40,399 nt of DNA, from contig JBKCIQ010000120.1 in the NCBI GenBank assembly GCA_046302135.1, positions 1 to 40,399 of the forward strand, read 5' to 3'. Under the pieces are notes generated by a model. That model was not told the origin of the DNA. It was given only the letters and a program-made list of their open reading frames with translations, and searched no databases. Every line of letters begins with the position of its first letter. Positions within the stretch are counted from its first letter, which is position 1. This document shows positions 22,602 through 31,091 of this stretch, piece after piece. This stretch comes from AM-1111 sp046302135. Lineage in GTDB: Bacteria > Bacteroidota > Bacteroidia > B-17B0 > Aurantibacillaceae. The position numbers and the translations under genes were made by a program.

Positions 22602-24392
22602 AATACCCATTCTATCGGGTGAACTGTATTGAATTCTACCAGGAGTTTTAATTTCAAGACCGGAATTAACAGAGTAATTACCTGCTGACACCGGCAATTT
22701 TCCATTTACCTTAATGGCACCGAAAATTGCTTCTGCCACAGCCTTCTGAGAAAAATCATTGTCTTCATATGCCACCAAAACTGCCTCTGCCTTTGCAAGA
22801 TTCTTTACCTCGGATAATAAATATGGATTTGTGAAAAATGAGACAATAGTTCTTTGGCTCTTAATAATTTCCTGCACCATTAAATTGCTTTCTGCAGTAT
22901 AACCATAATTATTATCTGGTCTGAAACTTGTATTATTAATTTGCACCAAAACCAAATCATACTTTTTTAATTTTTCTACCATTGCTTTTCGAGAAGCCGA
23001 AGTTGAGTGATGTGAAATACCATAATGATCTGCAGGTGAATACTTAGAAACAAAATCTGAAAAAATATTCTGTTTTGAAGAACCAACAGACAAGGTTGCA
23101 ATTTTTAAGGTATCTGATATTTTAATAGGTAAAATTTCATTTTGGTTTTTGAGTAAGGTAATTGATGCCTCAGCAAGTTTTGATCTCAATGCAAGTTGTG
23201 TAGGATTGTATAGCTCTGAAGAAATATTTTTTGTATTGATATTGGTTTTGTTTGATAAACCCATCCAGTATTTTGCTTTTAAAATTTTCTTACACCTGTT
23301 GTCTATTTCAGATTGTGAAATTTCATTATTTGAAATTGAAAGTTTTATTGATTTGATAGCCTCATTCAGATTTTCAGAGAATAAGAGAACATCATTCCCG
23401 GCAAGCAAAGCCTTAGCATCCATAACACCCGGGGCATTGTATGCACTTGTACCTCGCATATTTAATGCATCTGTAAATACCAATCCTTTAAATCCCATTT
23501 TAGTTTTGAGAAGGTCATTAACTACTTTTTTAGATAGTGTACTAGCTTGATTTTTTGTAGAATCATATGCAGGGATATACAAATGTGCCACCATAACACT
23601 TCCTAAGCCTCTGTCAAAAAGATATCTGAACGGAAATAACTCAAGAGAGTCTAATCTTTTGGAATCATGCAAAACAGATGGAAGCGTTTTGTGTGAATCT
23701 TTATCGGTGTCTCCGTGCCCAGGAAAATGTTTTCCATTGGCCAATATTCCATAGTCTTGCATGCCGTACATATACATACTTGCCTTTCGCGCAACATTTT
23801 CTTTATCTTCTCCAAATGAGCGCATGCCTATCACAGGATTTTTGGGATTATTGTTTACATCCGCCACAGGAGCAAAGTTGATATTAACACCTATAGTCTT
23901 GCATTCAGCTGCAATTTCTTTACCCATCCAGTATATCAATGAATCATTTTGAACAGCTCCTAACGTCATCTGTTTTGGAAATTCCGGTGTTGAATCTAAT
24001 CGCATTGCAAGTCCCCATTCACCATCTATACTAATCATCAACGGAGTTTTGGTTATTCTCTGAAAGTAATTTGTCAACTTTGCCTGGCGAACAGGGCCAC
24101 CTTGCATAAAAATTATACCACCAATTTTATAACGTTCTATAGCCTCCCTCACATCAGAAATATGTGCCTTATCCTGATTGCTGTAACAAGGTATCATAAA
24201 CAACTGCCCCAATCTTTCGTCAGCAGATAACGAATTAAAAACCGAATCAACCCATTTTTCTTCAGTTTTCAAAAATGGAGGCATTTCCTTTTCAGGCTTT
24301 TTAAATTTTGCCTCGAGCGGCTTTGGATTTTTCCCTATGCAACAACAAATAAATGCTACAATAGAAAGTATGGCGGATGATCTAAACAGCAT
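22578..24392 (-). CDS. Glycoside hydrolase family 3 (NagZ-like beta-N-acetylhexosaminidase) half of a fusion
   Basis: This protein of about 604 residues starts at the ATG at 24392 (MLFRSSAILSIVAFICCC), a hydrophobic export segment ending in a Cys cluster that may be a lipobox. The frame opens earlier with GTG codons at 24437. The GH3 N-domain contains GKHFPGHGDTDKDSH, the NagZ-type catalytic His/Asp loop, and VFTDALNMRG with the nucleophile Asp. A GH3 C-terminal alpha/beta domain follows (TLKIATLSVG... GAIKVNGKLPVS). NagZ-type enzymes remove GlcNAc from muropeptides. The protein ends GIKKKSSRK just after an A10 run. In many Bacteroidota the same architecture continues into a beta-lactamase-like domain, which lies here in the -1 frame, giving about 1000 residues in all. 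Confidence 0.88.
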   Translation of the reverse strand: MLFRSSAILSIVAFICCCIGKNPKPLEAKFKKPEKEMPPFLKTEEKWVDSVFNSLSADERLGQLFMIPCYSNQDKAHISDVREAIERYKIGGIIFMQGGPVRQAKLTNYFQRITKTPLMISIDGEWGLAMRLDSTPEFPKQMTLGAVQNDSLIYWMGKEIAAECKTIGVNINFAPVADVNNNPKNPVIGMRSFGEDKENVARKASMYMYGMQDYGILANGKHFPGHGDTDKDSHKTLPSVLHDSKRLDSLELFPFRYLFDRGLGSVMVAHLYIPAYDSTKNQASTLSKKVVNDLLKTKMGFKGLVFTDALNMRGTSAYNAPGVMDAKALLAGNDVLLFSENLNEAIKSIKLSISNNEISQSEIDNRCKKILKAKYWMGLSNKTNINTKNISSELYNPTQLALRSKLAEASITLLKNQNEILPIKISDTLKIATLSVGSSKQNIFSDFVSKYSPADHYGISHHSTSASRKAMVEKLKKYDLVLVQINNTSFRPDNNYGYTAESNLMVQEIIKSQRTIVSFFTNPYLLSEVKNLAKAEAVLVAYEDNDFSQKAVAEAIFGAIKVNGKLPVSAGNYSVNSGLEIKTPGRIQYSSPDRMGIKKKSSRK

Positions 24393-24473
24393 AGGATAAA
24401 AATAGACAAGTTTATCTTTTGATAGTCGGTTCACCACCTAAGATTTCAATAAAAGAATGTTAATTGAAAAATA

Positions 24474-25127
24474 CTAAGCTCTGAGTCCAAAAATAGAACT
24501 TCCGATTCTTACCATCGTTGAACCATGATCAATTGCAATAAGATAATCTGAACTCATCCCGATTGAAAGCACTCTTAAGAATGGAAATTGTGATTTTTTT
24601 TGAATATAAAAATTATTTAATCCTTTGAACTCATTTTGAATTTGTGATTCATTATCGGTATTGGTTGCCATACCCATTAATCCAATTATATTAACGTTTT
24701 TTAATTCGGTAACTTCATTATCCTTGAGCAAATCTTCACATTCCGGGAAGGAAAATCCGAATTTAGATTCTTCTTGAGCGATATGGATTTGGAGCAGACA
24801 ATCAATAATCCTATTATTTTTTTTTGCTTGCTTATCGATCTCCAACAGAAGCTTTTTACTATCTACCGCATGAATCAAAGAAACAAAGGAGGCAATGTAT
24901 TTTACCTTATTAGTCTGAAGATGTCCAATCAAGTGCCATGAAATATCATTTGGCAATTTTTCTGCCTTACTTACTAACTCCTGAACTTTATTCTCACCGA
25001 AAATCCTTTGACCTACATTATATGCCTCCGTTATTTTTTCTATTGGATGAGTTTTACTCACTGCAACAAGGGTAACATTCGGGGGGATTTGAGATTTTAT
25101 CCTCTCAAGTTGTAACTCAACGGACAT
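24474..25127 (-). CDS. yggS: YggS-family pyridoxal-phosphate homeostasis protein
   Basis: This protein of about 217 residues has the alanine-racemase-like barrel. It shows LVAVSKTHPIEKI (PLP Lys near residue 25), FGENKVQEL, WHLIGHLQTNKVKYI, and a phosphate-binding end LSIGMSSDYLIAIDHGSTMVRIGSSIFG. YggS/PLPBP proteins bind PLP without known catalysis and buffer the cofactor. The frame opens with TTG at 25133; the ATG at 25127 is the likelier start. It lies directly after the DUF1015 gene in a same-strand cluster with serA and serC, whose product SerC is a PLP enzyme, which makes a shared operon sensible. Confidence 0.93.
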   Translation of the reverse strand: MSVELQLERIKSQIPPNVTLVAVSKTHPIEKITEAYNVGQRIFGENKVQELVSKAEKLPNDISWHLIGHLQTNKVKYIASFVSLIHAVDSKKLLLEIDKQAKKNNRIIDCLLQIHIAQEESKFGFSFPECEDLLKDNEVTELKNVNIIGLMGMATNTDNESQIQNEFKGLNNFYIQKKSQFPFLRVLSIGMSSDYLIAIDHGSTMVRIGSSIFGLRA

Positions 25128-25133
25128 ATTCAA

Positions 25134-26393
25134 TTAATTATCCTTTGCAAAATCAAGATCATAAATCACTAAGCCACTTCTCATTTTGGGTTCTACCCAT
25201 GTAGTCTTTGGCGGCATAATGCTTCCTGTATCTGCAATGTTTTTTAATTCAGGCATTCTAACAGGATATAATCCAAAAGCAAGATTAAATTTTCCGATAT
25301 CAACCAACCTTTTTAATTCTTTCATTCCTTTAATGCCCGGTACAAAACTGATTCTCTTATCCGTTTTCAAGTCCTTAATCCCCAAAATTGGTTCTAACAC
25401 ATAATCTGATAAAATTGATGCATCCAATTTCTTTACAGGGTCCTTTGATTTTATGATGGAAGGTTTAGCCGCCAACTCGTACCAGCAACCATTGTAGTAC
25501 ATACTGAATTTGTGGGGCAACTCAGGCCTGTACTCATTTTGCAGATGTGGAGTAACTTTAAAATTTTCTCTGATTTTATTTATTAGTTCTTTTTCTGACA
25601 ATCCATTTGTATCGGTTACTACCCTATTAAAATCGAAAATCTTCAATTGATTTTCAGGAAAAAAAATTCCTAGATAAAAATTATAGTTTTCATTGCCCGT
25701 GTGTTCAGGATTATTTTCTCCCAAAGACTTTGCTAATTTACTGGAGGAAGCTGAACGATGATGCCCATCAGCAATATAAACGGCATTCAGTTTTTTAAAC
25801 TCCTCAACCAATACATTTACCGTTTTTGTTTTAGAAATTACCCAAAGTTTGTGTCTTACTCTGTCGGTTGTTGTAAAATCATATGCAGGACTCCTTAACA
25901 TAGTAACATTTACAACATCATCTACAATCGGTAAATTCTCATAAGCAAATAAAACAGGCTCAGCATTAAAATCACAAATTTCTAAATACTGTTTTAATTT
26001 TTCTTCTCTATCGGTGAGTGTGTGCTCGTGAATCTTTATTATTCCATTATCATAATCGGCAACACTGCTACAACCGATTATACCTGTATAAACATTTCCA
26101 TCTTTAAATTGCTGATACAAATAAAAAGCCGGTTTTTCTTCTTGAACGAAGATCTCTTCTTTTATAAAATCATTAAGTTTTCTTTTGATCTTTTTCAATC
26201 GTTCCACTGAACCCGGTTTAGTTCTTTTTCCGTCAGAAAAATCAGGATTGATTACGTGTAAAAAAGAAAAAGGATTACTTGCCAGTTTATGTCTCAAATC
26301 TTCTTTTGGATAGTTATCTACTGCACGGGTGGCAACCAGATGAACTTTATCCGGTGTTGCTCGATAGGCTCTAAACGGGCGGATGTCTGCCAT
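25134..26393 (-). CDS. DUF1015 family protein in the serine biosynthesis cluster
   Basis: This 419-residue soluble protein starts ADIRPFRAYRATPDKV and contains the family hallmark IADGHHRSAS (about residue 210), plus SNPFSFLHVINPDF and LYPVRMPELKNIADTGSIMPPKTTWVEPKMRSGLV near the end. These are recognisable DUF1015 blocks. The GHHR-type motif suggests a phosphate or nucleotide site, but no activity is established as far as I know. It sits 6 bp from serA and next to yggS, all on one strand, so it is very probably co-expressed with serine synthesis. No serB is visible in the window; a link to that missing step is only a guess. Confidence 0.9.
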   Translation of the reverse strand: MADIRPFRAYRATPDKVHLVATRAVDNYPKEDLRHKLASNPFSFLHVINPDFSDGKRTKPGSVERLKKIKRKLNDFIKEEIFVQEEKPAFYLYQQFKDGNVYTGIIGCSSVADYDNGIIKIHEHTLTDREEKLKQYLEICDFNAEPVLFAYENLPIVDDVVNVTMLRSPAYDFTTTDRVRHKLWVISKTKTVNVLVEEFKKLNAVYIADGHHRSASSSKLAKSLGENNPEHTGNENYNFYLGIFFPENQLKIFDFNRVVTDTNGLSEKELINKIRENFKVTPHLQNEYRPELPHKFSMYYNGCWYELAAKPSIIKSKDPVKKLDASILSDYVLEPILGIKDLKTDKRISFVPGIKGMKELKRLVDIGKFNLAFGLYPVRMPELKNIADTGSIMPPKTTWVEPKMRSGLVIYDLDFAKDN

Positions 26394-26399
26394 TTTAAA

Positions 26400-27350
26400 T
26401 TACTTTAAAGCCTCAATAATTTTTTCTGCCAACTCTACACCAATTCTTTCCTGCGCTTCGTTAGTACTAGCGCCAATGTGAGGAGTTAGAGAAATTTTTG
26501 GATGAATAAGTATTTCTGAGGATGGCTTTGGTTCATTCTCAAAAACGTCCAAAGCAGCATGCATTACTTTACCTTCATTCAAATATTTTATAAGTTGTCC
26601 TTCATCAATTACTCCTCCCCTTGAGGTGTTCACTAAACAAACACCTTTTTTCATGATTGCAAACTCATTTTCTCCCAACAATTTTCCTCCCGGAACGTGA
26701 ACAGTAATAAAATCACTGCTCTTCAATAAATCTTCCATGGATACAGTACTAACGTTAACCGTCACATTAGCTGTACCATCAATATCTAAACTTAAATCTA
26801 CATTCTTAACAAAAGGATCAAAGGCCTTAATTTTCATACCGCAACCCAAAGCAATTTTTGCAACACCCTGCCCTATTCTTCCAAAACCAATAATACCAAT
26901 AGTTTTCCCTCTCAATTCTATACCTTTAGAATATTTCTTTTTTAATTCATCAAACTTATCTAATGCATTACCAGGCATCATCCTGTTGCTATCATAAAGA
27001 AATCTCACCATTCCGAACAAATGAGAGAATACCAATTCTGCTACAGAATTGGAAGAAGCCGCAGGAGTATTGATTACTGCTATTCCTTTCGACTTCGCAT
27101 ACTCAACATCAATGTTGTCCATTCCCACCCCTCCCCTTGCCACAACTTTTAAACCAGGGCACGCATCTATTAATTCTTTTCGAACTTTTGTTGCACTCCT
27201 AACCGTTAACGCGAGGTATCCATTTCCGTTGATGGCATTTGCCAAATTTTCCTGAGCTACCTTTTCAGTTACAACAGTGAAGCCAGCTTTTTCAAGCAAA
27301 AGTTTACCTGATTCATCTATTCCGTCGTTGGCCAAGATCAGTTTACTCAT
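26400..27350 (-). CDS. serA: D-3-phosphoglycerate dehydrogenase
   Basis: This is a 316-residue D-2-hydroxyacid dehydrogenase. The NAD-binding motif is GIIGFGRIGQGVAKIA. Catalytic and signature blocks are VARGGVGMDNID, NTSRGGVIDEGQL (with Arg), ALDVFENEP (Glu) and LTPHIGASTNEAQERIG (His). It lacks the C-terminal ACT domain of long SerA proteins, so serine feedback through ACT is not expected. It oxidises 3-phosphoglycerate to 3-phosphohydroxypyruvate, the substrate of SerC encoded 54 bp upstream on the same strand. Paralogous dehydrogenases look similar, but the serC neighbour makes the assignment firm. Confidence 0.95.
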   Translation of the reverse strand: MSKLILANDGIDESGKLLLEKAGFTVVTEKVAQENLANAINGNGYLALTVRSATKVRKELIDACPGLKVVARGGVGMDNIDVEYAKSKGIAVINTPAASSNSVAELVFSHLFGMVRFLYDSNRMMPGNALDKFDELKKKYSKGIELRGKTIGIIGFGRIGQGVAKIALGCGMKIKAFDPFVKNVDLSLDIDGTANVTVNVSTVSMEDLLKSSDFITVHVPGGKLLGENEFAIMKKGVCLVNTSRGGVIDEGQLIKYLNEGKVMHAALDVFENEPKPSSEILIHPKISLTPHIGASTNEAQERIGVELAEKIIEALK

Positions 27351-27404
27351 AATATTAAAAAATAAATTATTTTGTAGAATCGAAAATATTAAATCGGAAA
27401 TTCG

Positions 27405-28478
27405 TTAAGCAAATTTCTTTTCAAACTCTTTCATCACTTCAACCAAAACTTCAACGCTCTCTATAGGCAAGGCGTTATATAATGAAGCGCGATAACCACC
27501 TACATCTCTGTGTCCTCTGATTCCGCTAATGTTAGCTGACTTCCAAAGTTTATCAAATTCCGGTTCCAACTCAGGCTTATTCATTAAAAAGCATACGTTC
27601 ATATTTGAACGATCTTCTTTCTCTACTGTACCGTAGAAACAAGAATTGCGATCTATTTCATTGTATAATAAGTCGGCCTTTTGCTGATTCAAATTCTCAA
27701 TCCATGAAATACCTCCATTTGCTTTCAGCCACTTCATTGTCAGAAGTGTAACATAAATTGGAAATACGGGAGGAGTATTGTACATACTACCGCCTTTGAT
27801 GTGTACTTGGTAGTCCAACATGCTCAACATTTTTCTACCGGTTTTTCCAAGTGCATCTTTCTTAACCATAACCATGGTAGAGCCTGCAGGTCCCATATTT
27901 TTTTGAGCGCCTGCATATATCAAAGTGAAATCTTTGGCATTCACCTTTCTGCTGAAAATATCTGAACTCATGTCGCACACCAAAGGAATTTGCGTTTTTG
28001 GAAAGGACTTCATTTGAGTTCCGTAAATGGTGTTGTTGCTGGTAACGTGAAGATAATCTGCATCGCCGGGAATCTCATAACCTTTGGGAATGAATGAGAA
28101 TTTTTTTTCTTCTGAGCTTGCAATAACTTTTGTATTACCTAAAATCTTGGCTTCCTTAATTGCTTTACTAGCCCAAACACCGGTGTTTACGTAAGCCGCA
28201 TAACCGTTTTCACTAAGCAAATTATATGGAACCATCGCAAATTGCAAACTCGCACCACCTCCCAAATACAAAACTTCAAATTCATCCCCAACTTCAAAAA
28301 GCTCTTTAACTATTGCGCGAGCCTCATCCATTACCTTTTCGTAATTCTTACTACGATGAGAAATTTCAAGTAGCGAAAGATTTAACTCATCAAAGTTGAT
28401 ACATGCTGAAGCCGACTGCTGTAAAACCTCCTGAGGTAAAATACCGGGACCGGCACTGAAATTATGAACTTTTGTCAT
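27405..28478 (-). CDS. serC: Phosphoserine aminotransferase
   Basis: This protein of about 357 residues starts at ATG 28478 (MTKVHNFSAGPGILP, the family start); the frame opens 12 bp earlier. Class V aminotransferase features include EISHRSKNYEKV, YLGGGASLQF, CDMSSDIFSRKV (PLP Asp region), YAGAQKNMGPAGSTMV (PLP Lys) and GIRGHRDVGGYRASLYNA near the end. It converts 3-phosphohydroxypyruvate and glutamate to phosphoserine, and may also serve vitamin B6 synthesis. It is the first gene of the serC-serA-DUF1015-yggS run. The leader carries AGCATT (28486-28491) and AATGCT (28497-28502) as a short dyad just before the start. Confidence 0.97.
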   Translation of the reverse strand: MTKVHNFSAGPGILPQEVLQQSASACINFDELNLSLLEISHRSKNYEKVMDEARAIVKELFEVGDEFEVLYLGGGASLQFAMVPYNLLSENGYAAYVNTGVWASKAIKEAKILGNTKVIASSEEKKFSFIPKGYEIPGDADYLHVTSNNTIYGTQMKSFPKTQIPLVCDMSSDIFSRKVNAKDFTLIYAGAQKNMGPAGSTMVMVKKDALGKTGRKMLSMLDYQVHIKGGSMYNTPPVFPIYVTLLTMKWLKANGGISWIENLNQQKADLLYNEIDRNSCFYGTVEKEDRSNMNVCFLMNKPELEPEFDKLWKSANISGIRGHRDVGGYRASLYNALPIESVEVLVEVMKEFEKKFA

Positions 28479-28562
28479 TTTAAGAAGCATTTAAATAATG
28501 CTCCGAATTTAATACTTTAAATAGGAAAAAAAGATAAAAAAAATAAACAAAAAGCTAAATTC

Positions 28563-29468
28563 CTATTTAGGAACAAATACCGGCTTTTCCTTAGTCCTGT
28601 CTTTTTTAACATTGTCTAACCTCGACTTTTGATTTCTGGCGTCAAAATCTTCGAAATAATTCCAATTGCCCTTTTTATATTCAAAGTAATCATAACTCCC
28701 ATCGGGCACATAAAAATTCGACTGACCCTCAAGATAAGCATCAGGTGGACCAACATGATTAAAAACAATCACCTTATCTGAAGGGAAATAGCTAAGATTC
28801 ACTCTTGCATCTGATGAATATTCAATAACTATACGCTTTGGAAATTTCTTTGGAATCTTGTTAAAAACACTTTTCCCGAAAAGAGGAGTACCATCAGATT
28901 TAAAACTTAAAGGCTCAATTATTTTTCGGCTCATCGTTCGGTCCTGCTGATCATATCCAAGCAAAACGTAGTAATCATTACAGGTTATGATCTGATAATA
29001 CAACATTCCGAACCATTTAGTATGATCTCCTGAGTGAGTTTCAGGATTCTTAACCGTTTCAGAAATATCGTTTAACTCATATAACTCGTATTTTTTGGTT
29101 TTAGGATGCTTGGCCTGAATGAACCCAAAATGCTGATGAATGTTATCCTTTAATGGAATATCCCAATTGATGATTCTAAATTTCTTGTCATCTGAGATAA
29201 GTACGCCTACATCATATTTCATGGAATCAAATGAAAAACTCATGGAAAGTTCGTTGTTGAGTAAAACTTCCCATTTTTCTGAATACTCTTTGTTGAAAGC
29301 AATTTTTAATGAATCATCTTTGAACTTGTATAATTTTTTAGCCATTTTCAGAAGAGTATCTTGCTGTTTTTGAAAAAACAAAGTTTGTTCAGGAGTAAGT
29401 TGAGAAAATAAAAGAAATGAAAATGACGTGAAAAAGAAAAAAATCAGGAAGAAAATTCTTCTGTTCAT
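28563..29468 (-). CDS. Conserved-type exported protein, unknown function
   Basis: This 301-residue protein has a signal peptide (about 1-22, FSFLLFSQ). It begins with a helical region (LAKKLYKFKDDSLKIAFNKEYSEKWEVLL), then a mainly beta domain with HQHFGFIQAKHP, WFGMLYYQII, YYVLLGYDQQDRTMSRKIIEPL, IVIEYSSDARVNLSY and GPPDAYLEGQSNFYVPDGSYDYFEY. The end is charged (KSRLDNVKKDRTKEK). The pattern resembles a widespread Bacteroidota hypothetical family whose name I do not know. It has no lipobox and no T9SS domain. It lies between serC and the ferredoxin gene on the same strand, 89 bp from the latter. Confidence 0.7.
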   Translation of the reverse strand: MNRRIFFLIFFFFTSFSFLLFSQLTPEQTLFFQKQQDTLLKMAKKLYKFKDDSLKIAFNKEYSEKWEVLLNNELSMSFSFDSMKYDVGVLISDDKKFRIINWDIPLKDNIHQHFGFIQAKHPKTKKYELYELNDISETVKNPETHSGDHTKWFGMLYYQIITCNDYYVLLGYDQQDRTMSRKIIEPLSFKSDGTPLFGKSVFNKIPKKFPKRIVIEYSSDARVNLSYFPSDKVIVFNHVGPPDAYLEGQSNFYVPDGSYDYFEYKKGNWNYFEDFDARNQKSRLDNVKKDRTKEKPVFVPK

Positions 29469-29557
29469 AAAATTGTAACGGAATTTTTCAAATATAATAC
29501 AATTAAAAACAGCAGATAAGCCATTAAAAATATATTCAAAAAAAGATAATATACTTT

Positions 29558-29905
29558 TTACAAATGCAAATTTGACTTCTTTTCAAGAAGTTCTTCTTTA
29601 CTCTCCCTCCACTCCGGATCATCCACGCAACAATCTACCGGACAAACAGCCGCACATTGAGGTTCGTCGTGAAAACCAACACACTCCGTGCATTTATCAG
29701 AAACAATATAGTACAAGTCCATGGATTTTGGCTGTTGAGGATCATTGGAATCCACATTTAATCCACTTTTCGAATGAAAAATTCCGTTGAGCGAAGTACC
29801 ATCAGAAAAACGCCATTCTGCTCCTCCTTCATAAATTGCGTTGTTAGGACACTCCGGTTCACAAGCGCCGCAATTAATACACTCTTCAGTTATCTTGATT
29901 GCCAT
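29558..29905 (-). CDS. fdx: 2[4Fe-4S] ferredoxin
   Basis: This 115-residue protein has two cluster motifs: C9-x2-C12-x2-C15-x3-C19-P, and a second set C72-x2-C75-x8-C84-x3-C88-P with the eight-residue insertion known from Allochromatium-type ferredoxins. The central region (about 28-68) is longer than in minimal ferredoxins. It carries low-potential electrons in the cytoplasm. It is divergent from the acyl-CoA reductase gene (77 bp apart), a pairing I recall from other Bacteroidota. A TATCTTTG element lies 33 bp upstream. The redox partner cannot be read from the sequence. Confidence 0.95.
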   Translation of the reverse strand: MAIKITEECINCGACEPECPNNAIYEGGAEWRFSDGTSLNGIFHSKSGLNVDSNDPQQPKSMDLYYIVSDKCTECVGFHDEPQCAAVCPVDCCVDDPEWRESKEELLEKKSNLHL

Positions 29906-29938
29906 TTTAAATGATAATTTTGTGATTCAAATCTTATG

Positions 29939-29946
29939 CAAAGATA
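29939..29946 (-). promoter_or_regulatory. -7 promoter element TATCTTTG of the ferredoxin gene
   Basis: This is an exact TAnnTTTG match on the minus strand, 33 bp before the ferredoxin ATG, within the divergent region with the acyl-CoA reductase gene. A leader of about 25 nt would result. No obvious -33 partner is visible. Confidence 0.45.
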
Positions 29947-29982
29947 AGTATTCGTAAATGAATTTTAAAGCAAATTTATCAC

Positions 29983-31023
29983 ATGTCTGAATCTGAAACA
30001 TTAAGTGCGTTTATAAACCTAGGGAATTTTCTTCGTAATCATATTAACGGAGAAAAAATCACAGGAATGGAAACTTTTCATGATGAATTAAATAAAATCA
30101 TAGAAACAAATTTTCAATACAACGGCTGGTTTACAATTGAAAGCATGAAAAAAGCAGTCAAAGGTATTTCTTTTCTGCTCGAAAAAGATGAACTTTTAAG
30201 TTTTTCTAAAGGATTAAATGGGAAAAATGTAAAAACAGTAGCAGTAATTATGGCAGGAAATATTCCTGCTGTTGGATTTCATGATTTACTTTGCGTATTA
30301 CTCAGCGGAAACAAAATATTGATTAAAGTTTCATCTGACGATCAATTTCTGATTCCATTTTTTGCAAAGGTTTTGATTCATTACTATCCTGACTTGAGTG
30401 AAAAAATACAATTTGCAGAGGGTAAATTGACCAAATTCGATGCAGTAATAGCAACAGGAAACAATAACTCAGCCCTACACTTCGAATATTATTTTTCAAA
30501 ATACCCCCACATCATCAGAAAAAACAGAAACTCAGTAGCCATACTTAACGGCAGCGAAAAGCAAGAGGAATTAATATCGTTGGGGAGTGATATTTTCACC
30601 TACTTTGGCTTGGGATGCAGAAATGTTTCAAAAATTTTTGTTCCTGAAAAATACGAATTCAAAGACTTTTTTCAAGCCATGTTTGAGTATCGTGATGTTG
30701 CACAACATAAAAAATACTTCAACAATTATGAATACCATCGTGCCTTATTTCTTTTGGAAAAAATAGATTTTCTAGATAATAATTTCATGATTTTAAGAAA
30801 TTCCGAGCAATTCTCTTCACCGGTTTCCGTACTTAATTATGAGCACTACTCAAATATTGATGATTTGAAATTGAATATAAAATCAAATAAAGAAAAAATT
30901 CAGTGTATGGTAGGAAATGTTGATTTGGAAAACATTGTTCCCTTCGGAAATTCACAGCAACCAAATTTATTCGATTTTGCAGATGGCGTAAATACACTTG
31001 AGTTTTTAAAAGATCTCGGTTGA
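29983..31023 (+). CDS. Acyl-CoA reductase (LuxC-like)
   Basis: This 346-residue aldehyde-dehydrogenase-fold protein has an early IPAVGFHDLLCVLLSGNKILIKVSSDD block (nucleotide-binding region), a central AVIATGNNNSALHFEYYFSKYPHIIRKNRNSVAIL block, and YFGLGCRNVSKIFVP, with C212 as the probable catalytic cysteine that forms the acyl-enzyme. LuxC-type reductases convert acyl groups to aldehydes with NADPH. No luxD/luxE-like partner is adjacent, so the physiological acyl donor is unknown (fatty aldehyde or an unrelated thioester). It is divergent from ferredoxin and is followed 68 bp later by an orphan ABC ATPase on the same strand. Confidence 0.85.
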   Translation: MSESETLSAFINLGNFLRNHINGEKITGMETFHDELNKIIETNFQYNGWFTIESMKKAVKGISFLLEKDELLSFSKGLNGKNVKTVAVIMAGNIPAVGFHDLLCVLLSGNKILIKVSSDDQFLIPFFAKVLIHYYPDLSEKIQFAEGKLTKFDAVIATGNNNSALHFEYYFSKYPHIIRKNRNSVAILNGSEKQEELISLGSDIFTYFGLGCRNVSKIFVPEKYEFKDFFQAMFEYRDVAQHKKYFNNYEYHRALFLLEKIDFLDNNFMILRNSEQFSSPVSVLNYEHYSNIDDLKLNIKSNKEKIQCMVGNVDLENIVPFGNSQQPNLFDFADGVNTLEFLKDLG

Positions 31024-31091
31024 TAAAAGAAATATTTGTGCAAGTAAAATGAGAATGACCGAACTAAATTTATACCTACACTAAATAAAAT

